From Allobosea sp. (GTDB lineage: Bacteria; Pseudomonadota; Alphaproteobacteria; Rhizobiales; Kaistiaceae), in assembly GCA_017307955.1 (NCBI GenBank), contig JAFKFV010000011.1:1-64000 (forward strand): a stretch of DNA of 64,000 nucleotides, in the 5' to 3' direction. The position numbers and the translations under genes are program-made. The notes beneath the pieces are model-generated. The model was not told where the DNA came from and made no database searches. It saw nothing but the letters and a program-made list of their open reading frames with translations. Of this stretch, positions 38,855 to 48,223 are shown in pieces. Numbering within the stretch: position 1 is the first letter of the stretch; each line of letters opens with the position of its first letter.

Positions 38855-39976
38855 TCAAATGTCGATGCCGCCGATCATCTCGAAGATGGCGCGCTTGTCG
38901 ATCTTGATAGCGCCCTGTCGGCCGGTGACCTGGCAAAGCGCCTGGCACCCGCTATGCCCCTGTCCCGCCGGGTAGACAAATTCCGGCCGGTCCAGCATCG
39001 ACGTCAGGACAATGTCGAGATCGATCGCCGGCGCGAGGATATGCGCGACGGAGGGGTAGCGCTGCCCGGTGTCCGGGCTGGTCCAGATGCGATCATACCT
39101 CACCTCCGCGCCGACATTCATCTGCACGCCGTCCGGCCGCAGATAGGTCAGCGCGGTCCACCGCAGCGTCGGCTCCATGACGTCCCAGAAGGAAATCGCC
39201 GAGCGATCCCCCTCGCCGAATGAGAGTCCCAGCCAGGTCCAGTGCGACTGGTTGACGAGTTCCGCCTTTTTCGCCAGCACGTCCGGGCTTGCCGCTTCGG
39301 CTGTGCCCCATTGGCGATCGAACCAGGTGGCCGGCGCATCGACGGCGAAGACCTCGTTTTCGATCGTCAGCGTTCCCTTGGCCCGCATGTTCGGGAAGGC
39401 ATATTCATACGAGTCGGAGCCGACGAAGCGCATCAGGCCGGTCGTGCCGTTGTAGAGTTCCTCACGCTGCGGCGTCAGCACGACATCCACCGCGTTGCGC
39501 CCCGATGTCAGCGTGAGCTGGAACCGCGTGCGATCACCGCTGAAGGTGCCGAACTTCGAGGAGACGCGACACTCCGTCGTCGAGGCGCCCACCGTCGGGG
39601 ATGTGGGCTCGGCGGCGACAGAAGGCCGCCAGACCCCGTCGGTTCCGTTCATCGCCAGGAATTCGGTCGTGCTGCCCAGCGGTGTAACGCCCTGATGCCA
39701 CTCCAAGCCCACCACCTTGCCGGCGCTCTCGAAGGCGGCGTTGACATACCAGGACTCGATGAACGAGTTCGGATGGCTCGGCAGATCCGCAGCCGTATCC
39801 ACGAAGAGCGGCATTCCCGACAGGAAGCGCCGCGTCCCCGCAGCGCGGGCTGCGCCGCCGGGCAGGCCGACCGCCGGGGCGAAGGCCAGAGCGCCAAGGG
39901 CGAGCCCAGCGCCCAGAACGGCTCTGCGCCCGGTCTTGCGCGACAGGATGGAAGGCTGGTTGACGGATTCGTTCAT
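38855..39976 (-). CDS. Tat-exported CrtC/AttH-like lipocalin-domain protein
   Basis: The 373-residue protein starts with a twin-arginine signal (KTGRRAVLGAGLALGALAF). The mature part has the WFDRQWG motif near residue 225 that marks the carotenoid hydratase CrtC / AttH fold (two lipocalin-like barrels). It also has FAMNGTDG-like (FLAMNGTDGVW) and FGEGDRSAISFWDV segments. CrtC hydrates carotenoids, but no carotenoid genes are nearby and the Tat signal points to the periplasm, so another hydrophobic ligand is likely. It is a tandem paralogue of the upstream gene, separated by 52 bases. Function unknown. Confidence 0.78.
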   Translation of the reverse strand: MNESVNQPSILSRKTGRRAVLGAGLALGALAFAPAVGLPGGAARAAGTRRFLSGMPLFVDTAADLPSHPNSFIESWYVNAAFESAGKVVGLEWHQGVTPLGSTTEFLAMNGTDGVWRPSVAAEPTSPTVGASTTECRVSSKFGTFSGDRTRFQLTLTSGRNAVDVVLTPQREELYNGTTGLMRFVGSDSYEYAFPNMRAKGTLTIENEVFAVDAPATWFDRQWGTAEAASPDVLAKKAELVNQSHWTWLGLSFGEGDRSAISFWDVMEPTLRWTALTYLRPDGVQMNVGAEVRYDRIWTSPDTGQRYPSVAHILAPAIDLDIVLTSMLDRPEFVYPAGQGHSGCQALCQVTGRQGAIKIDKRAIFEMIGGIDI

Positions 39977-40028
39977 TTCTCTGGTCTTCCTGCATTCGCG
40001 GGCGAGGCGGCGCCTCAACCGACTGGCC

Positions 40029-41162
40029 TCAGCCGCGCCAGTTGCCCATCAGCTCGATGAGTGTGAATCCGGTGACGGTCTCGCCGCCATAGGTGCCCGA
40101 AACGGTCGCCGCGCCCTCGTATTTGGGCTCTGTCGGCGAGACGATCTCCTGGGCTTCCATGACCGCGACGACATCAAGCGTGCAGTCGAGAGCCGGAACG
40201 CGAACCTTGAAGCGGGTCGGATAGCGCTGCCCGCTTGCGGGGCTGGTCCAGACTGCGCTGGCACCATCTGCGACAGGTTCGATCTGGGCGATAACATGCG
40301 TGCCGTCGGGATGAAGCACGGTCACCCAGCTGAACCGCTGGCCATTCATGGAAATATCCCAAAGTCCCATGGCGAGGCCGTTGCTGAGATTGAGATCCAT
40401 CCAGACCCAGTTGTCATGGGGGCCGACTGCCGTTCCGGCTTGGCCGAGCAAGCCCTTCGGCTGTCCCCATTGACGGTCGAACCAGAAGCTGCCGGTTGCC
40501 TCGTGCCGCACGCCGTCGAGTTCGAGCCAGCCGCTGCCCGTGCCCCAGGGGAGCGAATACTGGACCGTCGGCGTTCCGCCGAGGAACGTGAAGACGCCGG
40601 CCCCGCCATTCACCATCACCCGGCCGGGGAATTCCGTCGTGAAGTCCAGCGCGCCCCAGCCGAAATCGGCCTGGACATGGATTCCGCGCAGATCGCCTTC
40701 GATCGTCGAACTCGGCGTGATGTTGCGCATCCGATCCAGATCGAGCGTGATCTCGTCCGCCGAATACATCCTTTCCTCGTTCCGATAGGCGCGGTTGGTG
40801 ATGTCGGTGATGTTGAGGATGCTGGCGATCTTGAGCGGTTCTCCAGGCATCGAATCGATGATCTGGTGGACGAGGCAGTTGAGCTTGTGCCCCGCCTTCG
40901 TTTCGAGATAGCCGATGAAGAACCACGAATTGCGCACCCCGTTCGGCAGATAGCGGAGACAGGACGCGGGGTCGAACAGAGGGGGCGCAAGTGCGCCGCC
41001 CGGCATCGGTGAAGAGGGCGAGGAAGATGCAGCGGCGCCATCAGAGGCGAGGGCCGGGACCCCGGCGACGACCATTCCGCCCAGTGCGACGCCGAAGCCG
41101 AGAACAGTCCGGCGGCTTGTGTTCTGCAGCATGCCGGAAGATACCGACCGAGAGGATTGCAT
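40029..41162 (-). CDS. Tat-exported CrtC/AttH-like lipocalin-domain protein
   Basis: This 377-residue paralogue also has a twin-arginine signal (NTSRRTVLGFGVALGGMVV) and the WFDRQWG motif (near residue 245). It additionally has HDNWVWMDLNLSNGLAMGLWDI. I chose ATG 41162, preceded by AAAAGGTG; ATG 41132 would give a shorter signal peptide. It is the promoter-proximal member of the pair and is divergent from a TetR gene with a palindrome between them. The TetR protein probably controls both lipocalin-like genes. Confidence 0.78.
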   Translation of the reverse strand: MQSSRSVSSGMLQNTSRRTVLGFGVALGGMVVAGVPALASDGAAASSSPSSPMPGGALAPPLFDPASCLRYLPNGVRNSWFFIGYLETKAGHKLNCLVHQIIDSMPGEPLKIASILNITDITNRAYRNEERMYSADEITLDLDRMRNITPSSTIEGDLRGIHVQADFGWGALDFTTEFPGRVMVNGGAGVFTFLGGTPTVQYSLPWGTGSGWLELDGVRHEATGSFWFDRQWGQPKGLLGQAGTAVGPHDNWVWMDLNLSNGLAMGLWDISMNGQRFSWVTVLHPDGTHVIAQIEPVADGASAVWTSPASGQRYPTRFKVRVPALDCTLDVVAVMEAQEIVSPTEPKYEGAATVSGTYGGETVTGFTLIELMGNWRG

Positions 41163-41174
41163 AAGGCACCTTTT

Positions 41175-41192
41175 CGCTACACTGTTGTAGCG
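41175..41192. promoter_or_regulatory. Operator palindrome between the lipocalin-like genes and the divergent TetR gene
   Basis: CGCTACA-CTGT-TGTAGCG is a perfect 7-bp inverted repeat with a 4-base spacer. It lies 12 bases upstream of the lipocalin-like start codon and 88 bases upstream of the TetR start. Arm length and spacing suit a TetR dimer. Confidence 0.75.
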
Positions 41193-41279
41193 TAATTGAT
41201 AGCGGCTGCGTGTCGCCGGATCAAGGCTCTGTCGACGGGCCGAGATCTGGCTCCGACTGTCGATGCCGCGGGGAGAGTG

Positions 41280-41891
41280 ATGGCGAGATCCCACGAAACC
41301 AGCGCCCAGCCGGGGCGCCCACGCGACAAGACGCTCGACGAGACGCTGATCCGCGTCACCCTGGAAGTGCTGAGCGAGACCGGGCTGGAAAGCGTGACGA
41401 TGGCCAAGATCGGCCGGCGGTCCGGTATCCCCGCCACCAGCATCTATCGACGCTACCCCGATGCTCGCAGCCTGATCCTGGCCGCGATCAAGGCCGACCT
41501 CGACGAGACGCAGTTCGATCTGGAAGACCAAGGGTCGCTGCGTGCAGACCTTCTCGCATTGCTGCGCGTGATCGCGAAGGCTCTTTCGCCGCAGCGCTCG
41601 CGGATGCTGGCGGGTCTGCTCTTGCCGACGCAGTCGGACGCGACCCTCGAAGCCATGTTCAAGACAAAGCTCGATGCGTTTCGCAGCGAAGGGTGGCGCG
41701 GGGCCGTGCGCCGTGCCGTCCAGCGCGGCACATTACGCCCCGAGGCGCAGGAGGCTCAGCCGCTCGACGATGTCGCGCATACCATGATCTTCTTCCAGAG
41801 CGTGGTGAAACGCGAACCGGCGGACGACGTCTTTCTCGGCCGCTTGCTGGACAATGTCCTGATGCCCGCGCTGGAACCCTACCGAACCTGA
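41280..41891 (+). CDS. TetR-family transcriptional regulator
   Basis: The 203-residue protein has an N-terminal helix-turn-helix (about 22-67: TLEVLSETGLESVTMAKIGR, then IPATSIYRRYPDARSLI) preceded by a GRPRDKTLDE arm. The C-terminal ligand domain matches the TetR_C pattern of the AefR/YcdC-like group loosely. ATG 41280 follows GGGGAGAG. It is divergent from the two lipocalin-like genes and is the obvious candidate to bind the palindrome at 41175-41192. Confidence 0.85.
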   Translation: MARSHETSAQPGRPRDKTLDETLIRVTLEVLSETGLESVTMAKIGRRSGIPATSIYRRYPDARSLILAAIKADLDETQFDLEDQGSLRADLLALLRVIAKALSPQRSRMLAGLLLPTQSDATLEAMFKTKLDAFRSEGWRGAVRRAVQRGTLRPEAQEAQPLDDVAHTMIFFQSVVKREPADDVFLGRLLDNVLMPALEPYRT

Positions 41892-41991
41892 CCTGGGGTC
41901 CGGATCCGGTCGGCAGATCCTCCGGACGGCGCCCGGTCTGACCGCGCCCGCAAAAGCGATCTCCACGCCGCGGGCTTCCGGGCAGACCTGT

Positions 41992-42714
41992 CTACACCTC
42001 GCCCGCGAGCCGCGGCGGCAACGACTTCTTGCGCGGCTGCGCCCAGCCGCCGATCTTGGACGTCGGGAGGCCGAGCGCGACCAGCCCCTCCGCGAGGCGC
42101 ACCGCCGCCGACACGCCCTCGACGACGGGAAGGCCGTGCTCGATGGCGAGCGAGCGGGCGAGCTCGACCATACCGGCCATGCCGAGGACGATCGCCTCGG
42201 CCTTGTCCTCGCGGATGGCGCGGTCGATCTCGGCCGAGACGCGGTCGCGCGCGGCGGAATGCGGGTCGTCGAGCGCGAGCAGCGAGACTTCGGCGGCACG
42301 GATTGCGGCGCAGCGTTTCGAAAGCCCTGTGCGGTCGAGATTGGCGGCGAGCACCGGGACGGTCCGGACATGCGTCGTCACCACGGTGAAGCGGCCGGCG
42401 ACCAGCGAGGCGCAGTGGAACGCGGCCTCGCCGATGCCGACGACAGGACCCCGCGCCAGCGCCCGCGCCGCGTCGAGGCCGGGATCATCGAAGCTCGCGA
42501 TGACATGCGCCGCCGCGCCGCCCGCCGCGCCGAGCACCAGCGCATCGAGGATGCCGGGAACGGCGAGGGCCGCTTCGACGGGGCCCTCGATCGAGACCGG
42601 CGCGTCCTCGACGGTGACCGCGGCGATCTCGGTTCCCGCGCTGGCGAAGGCGCGCGCCGCGGCGGCCACCCGCGCGGCGGCGGCGCTGCCGGGACTGATG
42701 ATCTGGATCCGCAT
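41992..42714 (-). CDS. Asp/Glu/hydantoin racemase-family protein lacking both catalytic cysteines
   Basis: The 240-residue protein matches hydantoin/allantoin racemase in order and spacing: HVIASFDDPGLDAAR, GPVVGIGEAAFH, FTVVTTHVRTVPVL, AEAIVLGMAGMVELA and VVEGVSAAVRLAEGLV. In characterised members the two catalytic cysteines are 105 residues apart. Here those two positions are Ser74 and Met179, so a two-cysteine racemase mechanism looks impossible. It may have another activity or a binding role. It is the last gene of the ABC transporter operon (55 bases after the second permease gene). Confidence 0.85.
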   Translation of the reverse strand: MRIQIISPGSAAAARVAAAARAFASAGTEIAAVTVEDAPVSIEGPVEAALAVPGILDALVLGAAGGAAAHVIASFDDPGLDAARALARGPVVGIGEAAFHCASLVAGRFTVVTTHVRTVPVLAANLDRTGLSKRCAAIRAAEVSLLALDDPHSAARDRVSAEIDRAIREDKAEAIVLGMAGMVELARSLAIEHGLPVVEGVSAAVRLAEGLVALGLPTSKIGGWAQPRKKSLPPRLAGEV

Positions 42715-42769
42715 GCTGCCGCTCTCTGCCCTACAGGAAGGCGGAAACTAGCACGTCTGACTTTCGCCG

Positions 42770-43726
42770 CTAGACGCCGTGGCCGGCGTCCGAGCCGTGC
42801 CGGCGGCGGCGCGCCTGGACGATCAGCAGGGTTGCGATGGCGAGCCCGATGACCGCGAAGGAGACGGCGGTCGTCACGGTGCCGAGCGCATAGATCACGG
42901 GCGTCGTCACCGTCGTCGTCAGGCCGCGCAGCGTCAGCGGCAGCGTGTTGGCCGAGCCGACGGCCTGGCTGGAGCGGGCGATCTCGTCCCAGGACAGCGT
43001 GAAGCCGAACAGGGCCACGCCGACGAGCGAGGGCAGGATGATCGGCAGCACGACGAAGCGGAAGGTTTGCCAGGGCGAGGCGCCGAGATCGCGCGCCGCT
43101 TCCTCATAGGCCGGATTGAAGCGGTTGAAGACCGCGAACATGATCAGGAGGCCGAAGGGCAGCGTCCAGGTCAGGTGGGCGCCGAGGCCGGAGGTGAAGA
43201 GCCCCATCACGGTCTGGAAATTGTCCTGGATCAGGATGCCGATGGAGCCGAGGAAATTGGTCCAGGCGGTCGGGTTGTCGATGTCGACATAATTGTCGAC
43301 CAGCGTGTCGCCCCAGCCGGTGATGGTCTGGTTGATGAGCTGGAACTCGAGCGCGATGCCGAGCGATACGATGATCGAGGGCAGGATCAGGCTCGCGATC
43401 GCCGTGAAGAACAGCGCGTCCTGGCCGCGGAAGCGGCGGCGGAAGGCGTAGCCGGCCATGATCGAGATGACGACCGTCAGCACCGTCACGACGAGGCCGA
43501 GCTTCAGTGAATTCAGGAGCGCGTCGACGACATTGGGCACGCCGATGCCGGCCCAGAGATTGTGAAACCAGTGCAGCGACACCCCGTTCATGGGGAAGGT
43601 CATGCCGCCGCTCGGCCCCTGGAAGGAGAGGACGAGGATGGTGATCGTCGGCCCGTACAGGAAGAGGACATAGAGCCCGAAGATCGCCGACAGGACGTAG
43701 AACGCGCGCGAGCGGCCCTCGGTCAT
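42770..43726 (-). CDS. Spermidine/putrescine-type ABC transporter permease, PotC-like
   Basis: This 318-residue membrane protein has six predicted hydrophobic segments. The EAA loop reads YEEAARDLGASPWQTFRFVVLPIILP. It has a long periplasmic region (about 135-170) absent from E. coli PotC. It begins one base after the stop of the PotB-like gene. Transporters of this family import polyamines, opines, amino acids or other small nitrogen compounds; the substrate is unknown. Confidence 0.88.
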   Translation of the reverse strand: MTEGRSRAFYVLSAIFGLYVLFLYGPTITILVLSFQGPSGGMTFPMNGVSLHWFHNLWAGIGVPNVVDALLNSLKLGLVVTVLTVVISIMAGYAFRRRFRGQDALFFTAIASLILPSIIVSLGIALEFQLINQTITGWGDTLVDNYVDIDNPTAWTNFLGSIGILIQDNFQTVMGLFTSGLGAHLTWTLPFGLLIMFAVFNRFNPAYEEAARDLGASPWQTFRFVVLPIILPSLVGVALFGFTLSWDEIARSSQAVGSANTLPLTLRGLTTTVTTPVIYALGTVTTAVSFAVIGLAIATLLIVQARRRRHGSDAGHGV

Positions 43727-43727
43727 C

Positions 43728-44609
43728 TCAAAGCTCCTTGCGGATGTCGACGAGGCGCAGCAGCGTCCAGATGATCATCAGCACCACCGCGAGCAGCACG
43801 ATGGCGTTGGCGGCGGCAATGGGGAATTGCAGCGCCGTGATCTGCGTTTCGATCACCTTGCCGGCCGAGGCGATCTGCTGGCCGCCCATGAGGCCGATCG
43901 AGATGAAGTCGCCCATCACGACGGTGACGACGAAGATCGAGCCGATGGCGATGCCGGTCTTCGACAGGGGAACGATGACGTTCCAGATCGTCTGCCAGGC
44001 GCTGGCGCCATTGTCATAGGCGGCCTCGATCAGCGAGCGGTCGATGCGCGACATGGAATTGAGGATCGGCACGATCATGAAGACCGTGTTGATATGCACG
44101 AGCGACAGCGTCACCGAAAAGCTCGAATAGAGCAGCCAGTCGACCGGCTCATGCGTGATGCCGGCGCCCATCAGCGCCTGGTTGACGAGGCCGTTGCGGC
44201 CGAGCAGCGGGATCCACGAGATCATGCGGATCACGTTCGAGGTCCAGAACGGGATGGTCGTCAAAAGCGCCAGGACGATGCGCGTCGTCGGCGACTTGAT
44301 CTCGAAGACGAGGTAATAGGCGATGGTGAAGCCGAGCACGAGCGTGATCAGCCAGACCAGAAGGCAGAATTTCAGCGTCGAGAGATAGGTCCGGAAGGTC
44401 GTGCAGAGATCCGGCAGGCTCGCGAAGCACTTGTCGAAGGCGGAGGCATAGTTGTCGCCGACAAAGGCGGGCTCGATCGAATAGCCGGTATAGGTCCAGA
44501 AGCTCACCATGAAGGTGATGGCGAGCGGGAGGACGAAGAAGACGAGGAAGACGAGGGCCAGCGGCGCCGCCTGCCAGTAGGGCGTCCAGCGCGATCTTGC
44601 ATCCAGCAT
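43728..44609 (-). CDS. Spermidine/putrescine-type ABC transporter permease, PotB-like
   Basis: The 293-residue membrane protein has the EAA loop LIEAAYDNGASAWQTIWNVIVPLSK and the typical early periplasmic loop followed by STLKFCLLVWLITLVLGF. The ATG at 44609 follows GGAGAGCCGCTGCCG; a TTG at 44633 in the same frame is less likely. It forms the channel with the PotC-like subunit. Confidence 0.88.
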   Translation of the reverse strand: MLDARSRWTPYWQAAPLALVFLVFFVLPLAITFMVSFWTYTGYSIEPAFVGDNYASAFDKCFASLPDLCTTFRTYLSTLKFCLLVWLITLVLGFTIAYYLVFEIKSPTTRIVLALLTTIPFWTSNVIRMISWIPLLGRNGLVNQALMGAGITHEPVDWLLYSSFSVTLSLVHINTVFMIVPILNSMSRIDRSLIEAAYDNGASAWQTIWNVIVPLSKTGIAIGSIFVVTVVMGDFISIGLMGGQQIASAGKVIETQITALQFPIAAANAIVLLAVVLMIIWTLLRLVDIRKEL

Positions 44610-44701
44610 CGGCAGCGGCTCTCCGTCCGGCAACGAGGCGTGCCGGCACTGCGCCGGCAGCGAGAAGCCGCCGGGGCGAGGGCCCCGGCGGCGTGATCAC
44701 A

Positions 44702-45982
44702 TCAGGCGGCGATGAACTCGTTCCACTTCTGAACCATGTAGGCGTTCTCATCCATGATCGAGTTCCAGCAGGCGACCGCGCCCATGCGCTCGACATAGGA
44801 ACCGCCGTCGCGGACCGAGCCGGCCTTCTCCAGGAGGCCGCCATCGGGGCCGAGAATGTCCTTCTCGGCCGGCTTGCCTTCCATCCAGAACGCCCACTCA
44901 TAGGGCTCCATGTTCTCCTTGGCGGTCTCGAGGACGGCCGAGTAGTAGCCCTGGCGGTTGAGATAGGCGCCGGCCCAGCCGGACAGGAACCAGTTGATGA
45001 ACTCGTAGGCGGCGTCGAGCTGCTTGCCCTTCAGCGTGCGCGGCAGACCGAAGCCGGAGGCCCAGGCGCGATAGCCCTCTTTCAGCGGCTGGAAGGTGCA
45101 GGGGATCCCCTTGAGGCGGACGGCGGTCACGGCCGGCGACCACATCGACTGGATGACCGTCTCGCCCGAGGCCATCAGGTTGACGCTCTCGTTGAAGTCG
45201 GTCCAGAAGGCGCGGAACTGGCCGGCCTTCTTGGCCTCGATCAGGGTGGCGATCGTCTTGTCGATCTCCTCCTTGGTCATGTTGCCCTTGTCGCCATATT
45301 TCACCTTGCCCATCGCCTCGTTGACCATGGCGGCGTCCATGATGCCGATCGAGGGGATGTTGAGGATCGAGGCCTTGCCCTTGAACTCGGGATTGAGCAG
45401 CTCGGCCCAGCTGGTGATCGGCCGGCCGATGAGGTCGGGGCGGATGCCGAGCGTGTCGGCGTTGTAGGTAGTCGGGATCAGGGTGATCCAGTCGGTCGGC
45501 TCCTTGGCGAACTCCTTGCCGCGCTGCTTCTCGAGGTAGAACACCTTGTTCGGGGCGGTGCCCTGGTTCCCGATCTTCTTGCCGTCCACCTCGCCCTTGG
45601 TCATGGCGGTGGCGAGCTTGTCGACCAGCTTCACCTTCTTGGCGTCGATGCCCATCAGGTTGCCGGACGGGATCAGGTTGCGCAGGCTGAAATATTCGGT
45701 GTCGACGAGGTCGAACGAATCCGGCTGCGTGACGATGCGCTTGGTCACGTCATCGGTGGTGACCGTCACATATTCGATGTTGATGCCGGTGACTTCCTTC
45801 GCCTTGGCGGCGATGGCCGGCGACTGGTTGGTCGCGGTCGAGAGGTAGCGCAGCGTGATCGGCTCATCGGCATGGACGGCGGGGAAGCCGGTCACGGCCT
45901 GCGTGCCGACGAAACCGGCGAAAGCGGCCGATCCCTTGAGCAGCGTGCGGCGCGACAGGCCGGACTTGTCGGACTTCTTCAT
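44702..45982 (-). CDS. PotD-type extracellular substrate-binding protein, Tat-exported
   Basis: This 426-residue protein starts with a twin-arginine signal (SGLSRRTLLKGSAAFAGFVG). It continues with the solute-binding domain (ITLRYLSTATNQSPAIAAKAKEV) and ends with AYMVQKWNEFIAA. Tat export suggests folding before export. ATG 45982 is chosen; GTG 45988 is possible. It is larger than E. coli PotD (348 residues), as in related putative amino-acid or opine transporters. It lies between the ATPase and permease genes. Confidence 0.88.
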   Translation of the reverse strand: MKKSDKSGLSRRTLLKGSAAFAGFVGTQAVTGFPAVHADEPITLRYLSTATNQSPAIAAKAKEVTGINIEYVTVTTDDVTKRIVTQPDSFDLVDTEYFSLRNLIPSGNLMGIDAKKVKLVDKLATAMTKGEVDGKKIGNQGTAPNKVFYLEKQRGKEFAKEPTDWITLIPTTYNADTLGIRPDLIGRPITSWAELLNPEFKGKASILNIPSIGIMDAAMVNEAMGKVKYGDKGNMTKEEIDKTIATLIEAKKAGQFRAFWTDFNESVNLMASGETVIQSMWSPAVTAVRLKGIPCTFQPLKEGYRAWASGFGLPRTLKGKQLDAAYEFINWFLSGWAGAYLNRQGYYSAVLETAKENMEPYEWAFWMEGKPAEKDILGPDGGLLEKAGSVRDGGSYVERMGAVACWNSIMDENAYMVQKWNEFIAA

Positions 45983-46015
45983 GGGCACTCTCTCCTCTGG
46001 TGCAAGCGCCGGCGC

Positions 46016-46996
<981 letters not shown>

Positions 46997-47181
46997 CGTC
47001 GTCTCCGTGAGGTCCGGAAAACAGGATCGCAAGTCGTGTGCCAAACGCCGGCAAGCGGTGCCATGCCCGGACAACGCTCTGATGGAGAACGGTTTTTCAG
47101 GACGGCGCACCGCGTCGGCTCGATTTCGCTGCCAATCGCGGCATGCACAAAAACGAGGCGGTGCCGACAAAACTATGCGCA

Positions 47182-47195
47182 GATCGTATACGATC
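47182..47195. promoter_or_regulatory. Operator for the FCD-type GntR regulator
   Basis: GATCGTATACGATC is a perfect 14-bp palindrome in the 275-base region between the transporter operon and the GntR gene. Its ATCGTATACGAT core is the form often bound by FadR/VanR-type GntR proteins. Confidence 0.8.
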
Positions 47196-47271
47196 CCGTT
47201 CTTCCCGCCGGGCGTCGCCTCGACTAGATTCGGATGATCATCAATCAGGCGCGAAGCGGGTCGGGGACTCC

Positions 47272-47982
47272 ATGCTGAAGACGGAGCGGTCGTCGGGCGA
47301 GCGTTCGGCACTGCGCAGCCCGCGTGCCGCCACCGTCTATCGGGCGCTGCTCGACGCGATCCTCGATCATCGCCTCGCGCCCGGCACCCGTCTTCCCGAG
47401 GACGAGATCGGCGCCGTCTATGGCGCCAGCCGCACGCTGGTCCGCTCCGCGCTCGAGGCGCTGTCGCATGAGGGCGTCGTCCATATCGAGCCGAACCGCG
47501 GCGCGATGGTTGCCCACCCGACCGTGCACGAGGCGCGCAGCGTCTTCGAGGCGCGGCAATTGATCGAGCCGCGCGTCGCCGCCGCAGCCGCCGGACGGGC
47601 GGGCGAGAAGGACATCGCGACGCTCGCCGCCTCGGTCGAAGCCGAGCATGCGGCGCTGCATGCCGGCGAGCACCGGCGGGCCATCGTCCTCTCCGGCACC
47701 TTCCACATCGCGATTGCCGACATCGCCGGGCAGCCTGTCTATGCCGGCTTCGTCCGCGAGCTGGTCGCCCGCTCCTCGCTCATCATCTCGCTCTACTGGC
47801 GGCGCCGCGAGGCGACCTGCGGCAGCCCGGCGCATGGCACGCTGATCGCCGCACTGGCCACGCAGGATGGGCCGCGCGCGGCCGCGGTCATGGAGGAGCA
47901 TATCGCCGATCTCGTCGGCGGGCTCGATCTCGTGGAGCGCGAAGCCCGGCCCGCCTCGCTCGCCGATCTCCTCGTCGGCTGA
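47272..47982 (+). CDS. GntR-family regulator with FCD ligand domain
   Basis: This 236-residue protein has a winged helix at about 20-85 (AATVYRALLDAILDHRLAPG, then PEDEIGAVYGASRTLVRSAL and HIEPNRGAMVAHPT). A C-terminal FCD helical domain follows, with His residues likely to bind metal (FHIAIADIAG, HGTLIAAL, EEHIADL). The ATG at 47272 is chosen; in-frame starts upstream would read through the operator. It probably represses the divergent transporter operon and itself, with a carboxylate-type effector typical of FCD domains. Confidence 0.88.
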   Translation: MLKTERSSGERSALRSPRAATVYRALLDAILDHRLAPGTRLPEDEIGAVYGASRTLVRSALEALSHEGVVHIEPNRGAMVAHPTVHEARSVFEARQLIEPRVAAAAAGRAGEKDIATLAASVEAEHAALHAGEHRRAIVLSGTFHIAIADIAGQPVYAGFVRELVARSSLIISLYWRRREATCGSPAHGTLIAALATQDGPRAAAVMEEHIADLVGGLDLVEREARPASLADLLVG

Positions 47983-48088
47983 GAGGGGCTTGCCCCGGTA
48001 GCGCCGGAAACGAGCCGGTCTTGCTCTGCCTTTGTGCAGGCATAGACTGGAATTGCTCGAAAGCATGCCTTGACGCCCGATCTGGAAT

Positions 48089-48104
48089 TTGTCCAAATGA
48101 TCAA
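48089..48104. promoter_or_regulatory. RutR-like box upstream of preT-preA
   Basis: TTGTCCAAATGATCAA matches 12 of the 14 defined bases of the E. coli RutR consensus TTGACCAnnTGGTCAA, with symmetric changes at positions 4 and 12. It lies 120 bases before preT. A RutR-family gene is encoded about 5 kb away (52735-53382). Confidence 0.7.
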
Positions 48105-48223
48105 GACTTTTCCGGGCCGCGGCGACGACAACAAAAAGAGGGCGCGCGGCGGCCAGGCATGGCTCCGCGGGCCTTCCCGCGCTTCGCAGAACCGGCCCCG
48201 CGCGGGCCGCGAGGGAGAAGCAC

